Assembly (NCBI RefSeq): GCF_014850955.1
Contig: NZ_JACXSS010000001.1
Span: 4,030,001-4,094,000, forward strand
DNA length: 64,000 bases
DNA from: Methylomonas albis
GTDB taxonomy: Bacteria; Pseudomonadota; Gammaproteobacteria; Methylococcales; Methylomonadaceae
Direction of reading: 5' to 3'
This document shows, in pieces, positions 1 to 10,266 of the stretch. The position numbers were made by a program, and so were the translations under genes. The notes below the pieces were generated by a model, which had not been told where the DNA came from, did not search any database, and saw nothing but the letters and a program-made list of their open reading frames with translations. The stretch's first letter is position 1, and the number at the start of each line of letters is the position of its first letter.

Positions 1-83
1 TATATTAGACCACTACACACTTATCCACAGCCGGCCACTCAAAAAACCGGCTCCAAGCCCTAGTCAAATTTCAATCGGGACGG

Positions 84-109
84 GTGGTCAATTTTCTCCT
101 GGCGCCAAC
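84..109 (+). repeat. 27-bp motif shared with 53104-53130 (opposite orientation)
   Basis: The stretch beginning GGTGGTCAATTTTC and ending GGCGCCAAC matches the reverse complement of 53104-53130 at about 23 of 27 positions. Such sequences resemble ends of IS21-type elements, but no transposase gene is beside either copy, so they could be solo ends or scars. The rest of 1-144 shows no gene. Confidence 0.3.
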
Positions 110-144
110 AGAGGGATAGTGGGGGTTAAAAGAGCGCTTACGAA

Positions 145-3100
145 TTACCCTTTTAGACGTGTTGGGCTACTTCTCACACCAGCTTTGCTAAACATTTTTT
201 CGATCTCTTCAGCAGGAATGGGTTTGCTGAGCAAATAACCTTGAATTTCGTCGCAGCCGTATTCAGCCAAAATATCAAATTGGTTTTGGGTCTCTACGCC
301 TTCGGCAATCACCATCATGCTCATGGAATGGGCAATGTTGATTAACATCTTGACAATTTTTTGGTCGTTCTCGTCGTCGCATATATCGATGATAAACGAT
401 CTATCGATCTTTAAGTTGTCTACCGGTAGGTTTTTCAGATAACTCAAAGAAGAATAGCCGGTACCGAAATCATCGATGGATATTGCAATACCCCGACTGC
501 TAAGTCGCTTTAAGGCTGTCAATGCCGATTGGAAATTATTCATCAACGTAGTTTCCGTCACTTCCAATTCCAGTTGTCTTGGTGCGATCTGGTATTCCGC
601 GATGATCGCGAGGACTTTTTCAACAAAATCATCCTGTTTCAATTGCACAGCGGATAAATTCACGGCAATTTTGCGATTCATAAAGCCCATCTCCTCCCAC
701 TGTTTGAGTTGATGGCAGGCCGTTCGGATTACCCATTCGCCGATTGTAACAATTAAGCCTCGTTGTTCGGCAAAGTCGATAAACTCAAAAGGTGCAAGTA
801 GTCCCTTGCTGGGGTGTCTCCACCGAATCAAGGCTTCTACTCCAACGACGGCCTTGGTGGCGACATCCATTTTAGGTTGGTAAAACAATTCCCACTCTTG
901 GGTCTGAATAGCCCTACGCAGTTCTTTATCTAAGTGCAGATGCTTGATCGACAATTCCTGCATCTGGTTGTCAAAAAACTGAAAGCTAGTTTCAGATGAT
1001 GTCTTTTTACAGAATGTTTTGGCCGTGATGGCATTGTTGATTAGGACATCAACCGAATTTGCATCGGCCGGATACAAGCTGATGCCGATGTGACCAGTAA
1101 TATAAATACTGTTGCCATCAATCTCGACTGGCACGCCTAAAGCACCTATCAGTCGCTCGACCATCCAGGTTACTCCTTCCTTATTCGGTAGTTCCGGAAT
1201 TAACACGGCAAATACATCGCCGCCGATTCGGGAAAGCGTCAAGCGCGAGATGTCGTCACTTTTTCTGAAGGTGACATTCAAGCGGTCGGCGATTTCTTTC
1301 AAAACCTTGTCGCCGACCTCACGGCCTAGGGTTGCGTTAATCATGCCGAACATACCGATATCGATCACAAATATGGCTGCCAAATGGCTATATCGATGAC
1401 CTCTTTCAATGACCTGATTAACCCTGTCGTAAAATAAAACCTGGTTGGGCAAGCCGGTAAGTTGGTCGTAGTGCTTGGAATAATCAAGTTCTGTCGAGAT
1501 TTGCGAGGCTATTTGTTCAAGTTCATCAACCCTTAGTTGCAATTTGGAGACTTTGCTGTCGTCCTCAGCCATCTCTGTATGAGTTGCAGTTTGGTTATTT
1601 TCGGCGGGCTGCGCATCGGATTTAACTTTTTCTGCAAATTCGTTTTGCAGTTGCCAGCGGACGACCCGGTTCCGGCCTGATTCCTTAGCAACATATAACG
1701 CTTCATCGGCAAATTTATTGAGTTCGCTCGGGTCTTCAGGTTTATCGAAGATACTGGCGACACCCAAACTGGCGGTGACCCATGGCCCGGTTTCGTAACG
1801 GGCGACCGATTCGGATTTGATGCGCAAGCGGATACGCTCGGCCACCGTAATGGCTTCGTCAACGCTTAAACCGGGTAACACCACGCAAAACTCTTCACCG
1901 CCGTAACGGCCAACCAAATCAATTTTGCGGGTGTTGGTGGTTAAGATTTCGGCCAGTAATTTGATGATGACATCACCGGTTGCATGGCCGTAATTATCGT
2001 TAACCAGTTTGAAATGGTCGATGTCGACCATAATGCAGGATAGCTCCAAATTGTTTTGCAGGGCATCGGCAAATGCTTTTTCAAACAGTTCGTTAAATGC
2101 CCGCCGATTTAAACAGCCGGTCAGGGAATCTCTGGTTGCTAGAAAGTGCAATTCCTTGTTTTGTTCTTTAACCTGAGCCTGACTTTCCTCCAACTTGCTG
2201 ACCATGGTTTGCAATTTGGTATTGCGTTCCTCTATTTCGGTAATGTCGTCCAGGGTAATCAGCACGCCTTGTGTAGCCTCGTTGCCGCCAAGAATCGGCG
2301 AGGCATTGATGACAAATTTAAAGTTCACATCGTTAGGACCGACTAATTTTAAATGGTTGCCAATCGAACGTTTGCCGGTTTTTAACACGGTTTGCCAGGG
2401 TAGGTAGGTGTCGCTTGTCGCATCGTCGGCACTTTTCCATTTTAATTTCGAGGCTTTTTTCCCCATCAAAGCGGCCATGGGGCTGGCGATTTTTTGCAAA
2501 AATGCATTATTGGCCAACACGATCTGTTCCTGCTCATCAATAATAATCACACCTTCCGCCAACGTATCGAAAGCCGCATTTACCCGGCCGGGTATCACAG
2601 CGCTGGGGTCGAGCATTTTCAAGGTTCTGAGCATGAACGCCAGGTAAATAAAAAAGCCGACAACCAAAAAGAATATCGCCATTTTAAAGCTGGGGTGCTC
2701 AAAAAAATCCGCAGCGGACTCCCCGGCGATAGGGGCGAATTTAAATTCAATATCCCCCCATTTTTCCGAATCTCGAAAAATAGGCACCACCAAGTGTGTA
2801 GACGTGGATTTTTTGCTATCGTAATCGGCCCATTCCTGTAGGTGGTCGTTTACTTGAAAAACTAACTGACCGCTCTGCAAGCGGATTCCTGCTGAAAGAA
2901 TGTCCGGACTTCGCTTGATCAGGGCGTTGAGCATTCGCTCAATCCGGCGAGGGTCTTGATCGGGGGCGATGGTAGAAAATTGAATGGCTAGCGCTTCGCT
3001 GACTTGTTTGCGCGACTCCAGCATAAACTTGGACTTATCCGGCATGAATCCCAACATTTCTGCCGTAAATAGTAAGCAGATACTAAGCAACACCAAAGCC

Positions 3101-3156
3101 AGGCTGATGCGCATTGCCGGCAATAAAACTCCAACAGTCTTTTTTAGGGTGTCCAT
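145..3156 (-). CDS. Membrane-bound PAS-GGDEF-GGDEF(degenerate)-EAL protein (c-di-GMP turnover)
   Basis: Predicted inner-membrane enzyme of cyclic di-GMP metabolism, 1003 aa. From the chosen ATG the protein has a membrane span at about residues 15-34, a periplasmic sensor stretch, a second span at about 159-176, a PAS-like domain (about 190-305), a coiled linker, a GGDEF domain with the active motif GGEEF, then a second GGDEF domain with the altered motif GGDVF, and a C-terminal EAL domain starting EALIRWRHP. The second GGDEF is probably catalytically dead and may regulate the EAL domain, as in many tandem proteins. The EAL part keeps the DDFGTGYSSL segment, so phosphodiesterase activity is plausible. 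An upstream TTG at 3204 in the same frame is possible; the ATG at 3156 places the first span normally. It ends the minus-strand block downstream of the giant surface protein, which suggests that c-di-GMP controls that protein. Confidence 0.9.
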   Translation of the reverse strand: MDTLKKTVGVLLPAMRISLALVLLSICLLFTAEMLGFMPDKSKFMLESRKQVSEALAIQFSTIAPDQDPRRIERMLNALIKRSPDILSAGIRLQSGQLVFQVNDHLQEWADYDSKKSTSTHLVVPIFRDSEKWGDIEFKFAPIAGESAADFFEHPSFKMAIFFLVVGFFIYLAFMLRTLKMLDPSAVIPGRVNAAFDTLAEGVIIIDEQEQIVLANNAFLQKIASPMAALMGKKASKLKWKSADDATSDTYLPWQTVLKTGKRSIGNHLKLVGPNDVNFKFVINASPILGGNEATQGVLITLDDITEIEERNTKLQTMVSKLEESQAQVKEQNKELHFLATRDSLTGCLNRRAFNELFEKAFADALQNNLELSCIMVDIDHFKLVNDNYGHATGDVIIKLLAEILTTNTRKIDLVGRYGGEEFCVVLPGLSVDEAITVAERIRLRIKSESVARYETGPWVTASLGVASIFDKPEDPSELNKFADEALYVAKESGRNRVVRWQLQNEFAEKVKSDAQPAENNQTATHTEMAEDDSKVSKLQLRVDELEQIASQISTELDYSKHYDQLTGLPNQVLFYDRVNQVIERGHRYSHLAAIFVIDIGMFGMINATLGREVGDKVLKEIADRLNVTFRKSDDISRLTLSRIGGDVFAVLIPELPNKEGVTWMVERLIGALGVPVEIDGNSIYITGHIGISLYPADANSVDVLINNAITAKTFCKKTSSETSFQFFDNQMQELSIKHLHLDKELRRAIQTQEWELFYQPKMDVATKAVVGVEALIRWRHPSKGLLAPFEFIDFAEQRGLIVTIGEWVIRTACHQLKQWEEMGFMNRKIAVNLSAVQLKQDDFVEKVLAIIAEYQIAPRQLELEVTETTLMNNFQSALTALKRLSSRGIAISIDDFGTGYSSLSYLKNLPVDNLKIDRSFIIDICDDENDQKIVKMLINIAHSMSMMVIAEGVETQNQFDILAEYGCDEIQGYLLSKPIPAEEIEKMFSKAGVRSSPTRLKG

Positions 3157-3266
3157 GTTCTTAAAAGATGCGATCCCAGAATATGAAATAGAAAACTCAA
3201 GCAAGGAGTTTTAGGTGATTGCTAGGTATCCTTAGAGTCCGAGGCTGCGGTGTCAAGCACATTGGG

Positions 3267-6200
3267 TTAATTGTTTTTTGCCGGAGTTGTTTTTTTGACT
3301 GACCGCATTATGGGTAATGGATCAAAGCGTTTTAGTAAAGGTACCGTAGACATTAAACTGGCTAATAGCGATCCTGCCCGCAAGATCCAGCTGACAAATC
3401 CGGCAGTGAGACCGGCGCTAGTTCCTAGGATAATTTTAATGTTCACCGGATTGGCGTCGGCCACGACCTCAGGATCGCTCATTTGCTTGCGAATGTTTTC
3501 CAATCTGTTCCAAAACTCCATTTCCTCATGTTCGGTGAAGGCAGTCTGGCTGTCGATATTATATTGTTCGAAAGAGATGTGCTTGGTTTGCAGGTGATAT
3601 TTCCGGCCATTTTCGTTGCGCTGTTCTTCGCTACTCCTACTGCCTGATAGTTCGGAAAATTTAGTTATGTTTACATCGTTCGTCAAAGCAGTTGGTGCCA
3701 AAACTAATTCATCGCCAATCGCTTTGTTGTCTTTGCCAACTTCATTGGTCAGTTTGTCTATATGGGCGTTTAAATCGTCAATTACTTCAAATTGATTGGT
3801 AAGAGTGCGATGGCTTGAGCCGCTATTTGATTGAGTGTTTTCGCCCTGATTTTTATCATTTAACCCATTTTTTTGATTGTAGGTAATGATGTCCTGCAAA
3901 GTATTGGTCGTATCGTCAGCCGCAACATAGTTAATGCTGGCCGCCACCGGACTGGAACTCACTATCCCGTCGTTGACGGTGACGCTGAAGCTCGGTGCCA
4001 CTTCGTTACCGTCGTCGACAAATTGCACTTGGCCGGCCGCGAGATTGGCTGAGCTGAAGCTGGCGACGCTGACGCCGGGGTTGGTCGTCAGTTGGAAGTA
4101 GCCACCGGCCACGCTGGCGACCGTGTAGGTAAAGCTGGCATTGTCGAGATCAGTGACGCCGAAGTTGGCGGCCGACAGGGTGACGGTCTCGCCTTCGTTC
4201 AACGTCAAGCTGGCATTGCTGATCACCGGCGCATCGTTGACAGCGGTATAACTGATCGTCGCGGATAAGGTATTGGAGCTGAGATTGCCGTCGCTGACTG
4301 TGATGTCAAAACTCGGTGCGACTTCATTGCCGTCGTCGACAAACTGCACCTGGCCGGCGGCCAGCTGGGCAGTCGTAAAGCTAGTGATCGGCGTACCGGC
4401 TGCCGAGGTCAATTGGAAGTACCCGCCGGCAACACTGCTGACCGTGTAGGTGACGCTGGCGTTGTCGGGGTCTGTGACGCCGAAGTTGGCAGCCGATAGC
4501 GTCACCGTTTGGCCTTCGTTCAAGCTTAGGCTGGCGCTGGTCAGCACCGGGGCGTCGTTGACACCGGTGTAGTTGATCGTGGCCGCCAGGGTGTTGGAGT
4601 CCAGGACGCCGTCGTTGACGGTGACGCTGAAGCTCGGTGCCACTTCGTTACCGTCGTCGACAAATTGCACTTGGCCGGCCGCGAGATTGGCTGAGCTGAA
4701 GCTGGCGACGCTGACGCCGGGGTTGGTCGTCAATTGGAAGTACCCGCCGGTAACACTGCTAACCGTGTAGGTGAAACTGGCGTTGTCGGGGTCGCTGACG
4801 CCGAAGTTGGCGGCCGACAGGGTAACGGTCTCGCCTTCGTTCAACGTCAAGCTGGCAGTGCTGATCACCGGGGCGTCGTTGACAGCGGTGTAGTTGATCG
4901 TGGCCGCCAGGGTGTTGGAGTCCAGGGCACCGTCGTTGACGGTGACGCTGAAGCTCGGTGCCACTTCGTTACCGTCGTCGACAAACTGCACCTGGCCGGC
5001 GGCCAGCTGGGCGGTCGTAAAGCTAGTGATCGGCGTACCGGCTGCCGAGGTCAATTGGAAGTAGCCGCCGGCAACACTGCTGACCGTGTAGGTGAAGCTG
5101 GCGTTGTCGGGGTCTGTGACGCCGAAGTTGGCAGCCGATAGGGTGACGGTCTCGCCTTCGTTCAAGGTCAAGCTGGCAGTGCTGATCACCGGGGCGTCGT
5201 TGACACCGGTGTAGTTGATGGTGGCCGCCAGGGTGTTGGAGTCCAGGGCACCGTCGTTGACGGTGACGCTGAAGCTCGGCGCCACTTCATTGCCGTCATC
5301 GACAAACTGCACCTGGCCGGCGGCCAGCTGGGCGGTCGTAAAGCTAGTGATCGGCGTACCGGCTGCCGAGGTCAATTGGAAGTAGCCGCCGGCAACACTG
5401 CTGACCGTGTAGGTGAAGCTGGCGTTGTCGGGGTCTGTGACGCCGAAGTTGGCAGCCGATAGCGTCACCGTTTGGCCTTCGTTCAAGCTTAGGCTGGCGC
5501 TGGTCAGCACCGGGGCGTCGTTGACACCGGTGTAGTTGATCGTGGCCGCCAGGGTGTTGGAGTCCAGGACGCCGTCGTTGACGGTGACGCTGAAGCTCGG
5601 TGCCACTTCGTTACCGTCGTCGACAAATTGCACTTGGCCGGCCGCGAGATTGGCTGAGCTGAAGCTGGCGACGCTGACGCCGGGGTTGGTCGTCAATTGG
5701 AAGTACCCGCCGGTAACACTGCTAACCGTGTAGGTGAAACTGGCGTTGTCGGGGTCGCTGACGCCGAAGTTGGCGGCCGACAGGGTAACGGTCTCGCCTT
5801 CGTTCAACGTCAAGCTGGCAGTGCTGATCACCGGGGCGTCGTTGACAGCGGTGTAGTTGATCGTGGCCGCCAGGGTGTTGGAGTCCAGGGCACCGTCGTT
5901 GACGGTGACGCTGAAGCTCGGTGCCACTTCGTTACCGTCGTCGACAAACTGCACCTGGCCGGCGGCCAGCTGGGCGGTCGTAAAGCTAGTGATCGGCGTA
6001 CCGGCTGCCGAGGTCAATTGGAAGTAGCCGCCGGCAACACTGCTGACCGTGTAGGTGAAGCTGGCGTTGTCGGGGTCTGTGACGCCGAAGTTGGCAGCCG
6101 ATAGCGTCACCGTTTGGCCTTCGTTCAACGTCAAGCTGGCAGTGCTGATCACCGGGGCGTCGTTGACACCGGTGTAGTTGATCGTGGCCGCCAGGGTGTT

Positions 6201-9200
6201 GGAGTCCAGGGCACCGTCGTTGACGGTGACGCTGAAGCTCGGCGCCACTTCATTGCCGTCATCGACAAACTGCACCTGGCCGGCGGCCAGCTGGGCGGTC
6301 GTAAAGCTAGTGATCGGCGTACCGGCTGCCGAGGTCAATTGGAAGTAGCCGCCGGCAACACTGCTGACCGTGTAGGTGAAGCTGGCGTTGTCGGGGTCTG
6401 TGACGCCGAAGTTGGCAGCCGATAGCGTCACCGTTTGGCCTTCGTTCAAGCTTAGGCTGGCGCTGGTCAGCACCGGGGCGTCGTTGACACCGGTGTAGTT
6501 GATCGTGGCCGCCAGGGTGTTGGAGTCCAGGACGCCGTCGTTGACGGTGACGCTGAAGCTCGGTGCCACTTCGTTACCGTCGTCGACAAATTGCACCTGG
6601 CCGGCGGCCAGCTGGGCAGTCGTAAAGCTAGTGATCGGCGTACCGGCTGCCGAGGTCAATTGGAAGTACCCGCCGGCAACACTGCTGACCGTGTAGGTGA
6701 AACTGGCGTTGTCGGGGTCGCTGACGCCGAAATTGGCGGCCGACAGGGTGACGGTCTCGCCTTCGTTCAAGGTCAGGCTAGCGCTGGTCAGCACCGGGGC
6801 GTCGTTGACACCGGTGTAGTTGATCGTGGCCGCCAGGGTGTTGGAGTCCAGGGAGCCGTCGTTGACGGTGACGCTGAAGCTCGGCGCCACTTCGTTACCG
6901 TCGTCGACAAATTGCACTTGGCCGGCGGCCAGCTGGGCGGTCGTAAAGCTGCTGATCGGCGTACCGGCTGCCGAAGTCAATTGGAAGTAGCCGCCGGCCA
7001 CGCTGCTAACCGTGTAGGTGAAACTGGCGTTGTCGGGGTCGCTGACGCCGAAATTGGCGGCCGACAGGGTGACGGTGTCGCCTTCGTTTAAGGCCAGGCT
7101 GGCGCTGGTCAGCACCGGGGCGTCGTTGACGGCCGTAATCGTAATATTCCGAGTGGCGCTGGCACTACTCAACGAGCCGTCGTTGACCGCAAACGAGACC
7201 GTGCGCGTTGCGGTACTGGGCGAATCTGACGAATTGGCGTAAGTAACGCTGCGCAACGCTGTTTGATAGTTAGCTACCGATGAGCTACCGGTCAGGGTCA
7301 GCACCCCCGTGCTGGCATCCCAACTACCGGAGATGCCGTTCTGGTTAGTGAAGGCCAGCGTATCCTCACCGCTGGCAAAGCCGGAGGAAATGGTTACCGT
7401 TGCGCTGGCGAGATTGGTGCTGTCTAGATCAGTGACCGTGAGTAAGCTATCGACTACTGTGGCTCCCGCATTTTCAGTGTAAGACAGCGTGCCAACGGTG
7501 GTATTGAGCACCGGTGCGTCATTGATCGCGGAAACGGTAATCGCCACAATATCGGTGTCAGTCTTCGACAGGTCGGTGGCTAGCGTAGCAATTTCAGATG
7601 CTGTGAGCACTCGGTTGTATATCCTGGCATCGTCGATTTTGCCGTTGAAGTCCCAGGTTGTAGCGCCGTCGCCGTGTTTACCGATAAAGCTATCCACGCC
7701 AAGTGTGTAGCTGATAGAGTCAGTCGTGGCGGTGGAGCCAACCGCCACGCCGTCAAGGTAGAGCGTAGCCATATTGCCCGCATCGTCGAACGAAAAGGCT
7801 ACATGATGCCAACCAGCTCCCGCGAGAGTGGTTGTGTAAAAAGTTTGTGGCCAATTAATCCCATTGTAGTAAAAGCCGTTCAGTCGCCCACCGTCATCAA
7901 GCGCAATACCTACACTATCGCCCAGTGAAATAACCATAGCCCCATTAGTATCAGCTGTAGTCAGATTCACCCAGGCTGCCAACGTCAAATTTGCTGAATT
8001 GCCAAAATGTCCCGTTGTGTGGATGTAGCCGTTACCCGCCAAACTCAGCACATTGCCTCGTGTAGCATCGTTCACCGACGTGCCATTTACCACCGTGCCA
8101 TTGTAACCCGCGGCCGGACTGGTGTCGGTGCCGAGCACACCAGTGTTATCAAAGGTATAGCGGCCTTTCAGGCTGGTGTCGATGTCCAGACTCAATAACA
8201 CCGAATCTTTGGTCGATACGGTCAAGGTCCCGCTGCCGTTGTAGTTGGCGGTGGGCGTATAGCTCAGGCCATCTAAAGCAGTATTGATCGCGCTGGCGGT
8301 ACCTCGGAAAGTCATCGTGACATCGGCCGTGCCGTCGCCAGTCACAAAGGTCAGGCCACTGGTACCGGCCAAAGTTAGTGTGCCATTGGTTACCGTCAGG
8401 GTAATTTCGTTGTTTGCGCCGCCGGCATCTACATCGGCAATGGTAATCGCATTGCCATTGGCCGATGAGAACACTTTGGCTGTGTCTTCGTTGCTGGTTT
8501 GGGCGGCCGGTACCGTATTTACTGGCGCGATGTTTGTGCTTGCTTTGACAGATACCGCACCTATCGACCAATTGGCAGCAAGTAACGCTGAACCGCTCAT
8601 CGTTACTGAGCTCGCGCCTTCCTCCGCGGAAGAGCCTGCCTTTGCCGTAGACAATAGGGAAGAGCTAGTCCATTGCGAAGTTTGCCCGGTACCCGTTGTA
8701 TCCGCTGAAATAGCTTTCCAATACTGCACATCGATAACCAAATCGCCAGTCGCACTGGCGACATTCACCGTGCCTGATCCTCCCAACAAACCGGTGGTGC
8801 CGGTGTTGCCAGCGTAAGTACCGTAGGGCGTCGATTGGTTAACACCATTAAAGGTGGATGCACCCGCAGCGGCTTCTGTATTTCCGGTAAATGATATAAC
8901 GACGTTATCGGTTCCCTCTGTGGGGTTAATCAATGCCCAGATTTCGACGGCGTGATTGGCTGCTGTGCGTCCGACGCGGGTAAGATCGGCGGTACCGTAT
9001 TTAACGCTGTTGACTCCAGCGTTGACATCATCAATGGCAATCTCGACGAATAGCACCCGGTCGACGCCGGCATTCACGGTATGCGACCAAGTTAAGCTGG
9101 TTGCATAGAGGGTTTGGGTGGATGTCACGGTACCATTAGAGGTTACCGCTAACACATCTGACCATTGCTGTTGAAACTCGACACTCACCGCGCTTTGGGC

Positions 9201-9872
9201 CTCGATGGTGCCGGTTTGATACTCAAGCTGCCAGTCGCCACCTAAATCACTACTACCAGTGGCGTCTGTGGAAGCCGCGACTTCGGTATTGGTGATGCCG
9301 GACAAATAATCGACAAAGCTCTGGCCAAACTGGGTTTCCGCGACATTACAGCCGTAAAGCATAATATCGCCGCTGTCTTTAAAGGCATTGCCCCAGGCAC
9401 TGATGTCGGTCTGGTTTTGAATCAGGGTATCAAAATTGAGCTGGCTGTTGCCTAAATCCAGGCTACCGTCACTGCCATGGGAAATGATATGCACCGCATC
9501 CAGATTGTCGCGCTCGGCTAGAATTTGCGAGATTTGTTGGATGCCGTCGCTGCTGCTGTCCAGCGTAATAATTTCCAGATTACGGTCGGAGACATCACTG
9601 CTTTTGATGTCATTCAACAGCGATTGGTAATTGTCAACGCGAGTATCGACAAAGACAATTTCGTTGCGAGTGGTTTCGCTAGCGCTGGTTTGCGTGGCTG
9701 GCTGCTGAATCTCAGCGGGTGGTGTGGCATCGGCGTTGACATAAACCGCATTTGCCTCGACAAGCTGTTCAGTCAACAGTCCCTCTACCCCACCGGAAAA
9801 CAATTGTCGAGCTTCCAATTCTTCCAGAATCGGCTTCGAGTGATAGTGTTTTAAAGGCGATTTTGAACTCAT
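3267..9872 (-). CDS. Giant repeat surface protein: LE..RxLxS N-terminus, DUF4347-like, LamG-like, ten cadherin-like repeats, C-terminal membrane segment
   Basis: Predicted exported adhesin-like protein of 2201 aa. The ATG at 9872 gives an N-terminus without a normal hydrophobic signal peptide but with LEELEARQLFSGG, similar to the LEPR-XLL-type N-terminal motif of very large surface proteins. Next come a DUF4347-like domain (about 70-240, with HIISHGSDGSL and GCNVA), a beta-rich region, a LamG-like lectin/laminin fold (about 560-780), one diverged cadherin-like unit, then ten near-identical units of 107 residues (NDAPV...LNEGETVTLSAANFGV...FVDDGNEVAPSFSVTVNDG). The tail is polar and then has a hydrophobic segment (GTSAGLTAGFVSWIL) followed by a basic end, which could hold the protein in a membrane. 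The gene is divergent from an operon coding for a SecA-like ATPase, HlyD-type adaptors and an M50 protease, its likely export machinery. The in-frame ATG at 9902 is less likely. Family membership is from memory. Confidence 0.88.
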   Translation of the reverse strand: MSSKSPLKHYHSKPILEELEARQLFSGGVEGLLTEQLVEANAVYVNADATPPAEIQQPATQTSASETTRNEIVFVDTRVDNYQSLLNDIKSSDVSDRNLEIITLDSSSDGIQQISQILAERDNLDAVHIISHGSDGSLDLGNSQLNFDTLIQNQTDISAWGNAFKDSGDIMLYGCNVAETQFGQSFVDYLSGITNTEVAASTDATGSSDLGGDWQLEYQTGTIEAQSAVSVEFQQQWSDVLAVTSNGTVTSTQTLYATSLTWSHTVNAGVDRVLFVEIAIDDVNAGVNSVKYGTADLTRVGRTAANHAVEIWALINPTEGTDNVVISFTGNTEAAAGASTFNGVNQSTPYGTYAGNTGTTGLLGGSGTVNVASATGDLVIDVQYWKAISADTTGTGQTSQWTSSSLLSTAKAGSSAEEGASSVTMSGSALLAANWSIGAVSVKASTNIAPVNTVPAAQTSNEDTAKVFSSANGNAITIADVDAGGANNEITLTVTNGTLTLAGTSGLTFVTGDGTADVTMTFRGTASAINTALDGLSYTPTANYNGSGTLTVSTKDSVLLSLDIDTSLKGRYTFDNTGVLGTDTSPAAGYNGTVVNGTSVNDATRGNVLSLAGNGYIHTTGHFGNSANLTLAAWVNLTTADTNGAMVISLGDSVGIALDDGGRLNGFYYNGINWPQTFYTTTLAGAGWHHVAFSFDDAGNMATLYLDGVAVGSTATTDSISYTLGVDSFIGKHGDGATTWDFNGKIDDARIYNRVLTASEIATLATDLSKTDTDIVAITVSAINDAPVLNTTVGTLSYTENAGATVVDSLLTVTDLDSTNLASATVTISSGFASGEDTLAFTNQNGISGSWDASTGVLTLTGSSSVANYQTALRSVTYANSSDSPSTATRTVSFAVNDGSLSSASATRNITITAVNDAPVLTSASLALNEGDTVTLSAANFGVSDPDNASFTYTVSSVAGGYFQLTSAAGTPISSFTTAQLAAGQVQFVDDGNEVAPSFSVTVNDGSLDSNTLAATINYTGVNDAPVLTSASLTLNEGETVTLSAANFGVSDPDNASFTYTVSSVAGGYFQLTSAAGTPITSFTTAQLAAGQVQFVDDGNEVAPSFSVTVNDGVLDSNTLAATINYTGVNDAPVLTSASLSLNEGQTVTLSAANFGVTDPDNASFTYTVSSVAGGYFQLTSAAGTPITSFTTAQLAAGQVQFVDDGNEVAPSFSVTVNDGALDSNTLAATINYTGVNDAPVISTASLTLNEGQTVTLSAANFGVTDPDNASFTYTVSSVAGGYFQLTSAAGTPITSFTTAQLAAGQVQFVDDGNEVAPSFSVTVNDGALDSNTLAATINYTAVNDAPVISTASLTLNEGETVTLSAANFGVSDPDNASFTYTVSSVTGGYFQLTTNPGVSVASFSSANLAAGQVQFVDDGNEVAPSFSVTVNDGVLDSNTLAATINYTGVNDAPVLTSASLSLNEGQTVTLSAANFGVTDPDNASFTYTVSSVAGGYFQLTSAAGTPITSFTTAQLAAGQVQFVDDGNEVAPSFSVTVNDGALDSNTLAATINYTGVNDAPVISTASLTLNEGETVTLSAANFGVTDPDNASFTYTVSSVAGGYFQLTSAAGTPITSFTTAQLAAGQVQFVDDGNEVAPSFSVTVNDGALDSNTLAATINYTAVNDAPVISTASLTLNEGETVTLSAANFGVSDPDNASFTYTVSSVTGGYFQLTTNPGVSVASFSSANLAAGQVQFVDDGNEVAPSFSVTVNDGVLDSNTLAATINYTGVNDAPVLTSASLSLNEGQTVTLSAANFGVTDPDNASVTYTVSSVAGGYFQLTSAAGTPITSFTTAQLAAGQVQFVDDGNEVAPSFDITVSDGNLSSNTLSATISYTAVNDAPVISNASLTLNEGETVTLSAANFGVTDLDNASFTYTVASVAGGYFQLTTNPGVSVASFSSANLAAGQVQFVDDGNEVAPSFSVTVNDGIVSSSPVAASINYVAADDTTNTLQDIITYNQKNGLNDKNQGENTQSNSGSSHRTLTNQFEVIDDLNAHIDKLTNEVGKDNKAIGDELVLAPTALTNDVNITKFSELSGSRSSEEQRNENGRKYHLQTKHISFEQYNIDSQTAFTEHEEMEFWNRLENIRKQMSDPEVVADANPVNIKIILGTSAGLTAGFVSWILRAGSLLASLMSTVPLLKRFDPLPIMRSVKKTTPAKNN
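3918..7130 (-). repeat. Ten tandem 321-bp coding repeats with a duplicated three-unit block
   Basis: The part coding for the cadherin-like units has a 321-bp period and runs for about 3.2 kb. Inside it about 690 bp (4454-5141) is identical to 5417-6104, an offset of 963 bp or exactly three units. This shows recent unequal crossing-over or gene conversion, so repeat number probably varies between strains. Assemblies from short reads may collapse here. Confidence 0.9.
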
Positions 9873-10266
9873 GGACCCAAGGCAGTCTGGTTGACCAAAC
9901 AACGTTAAACACTGTTTGCGCCTTTTTCGGCGATTCTGTTGAATTGTAGCCTCATTCGCGTAAATTTTTCTGCGACCGTCACTGGCAATCCAAACCTTAA
10001 ATGCCGACCGAGCAAATAAAATGTATGGTTCTTGCTGAGAAAATCTGGAAAGGAGGTTGCCGTGACAGCCTTGCGCTGAGGAGAAACCGAAATCACTTTT
10101 GCTATAGCCGCAAAAACCGAGGCAAGCCTACATTGCCAATAACCGCTTGGCCGGAAGTTGTCCTGCGCCCTATCTGACCGGCAATGCTGACCTATACTAC
10201 TAAGTGTCCGTTTCCCCCACTATACTTGCCGTCAATGTGAACATTGTCTAATTAGGAGAGACTCCC
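9873..10266. promoter_or_regulatory. Divergent intergenic region between giant surface protein and export operon
   Basis: These 394 bp hold no credible gene and must contain the promoters for both divergent units. A clear ribosome binding site AGGAGA at 10253-10258 precedes the TTG start at 10267. I could not assign a -35/-10 pair with confidence. Shared control of the surface protein and its putative exporter is an inference from this arrangement. Confidence 0.5.

Noticed and set aside
4573-7091. Long plus-strand frames opposite the giant protein
   Set aside because: They mirror the 321-bp repeats of the minus-strand gene and have no independent support.
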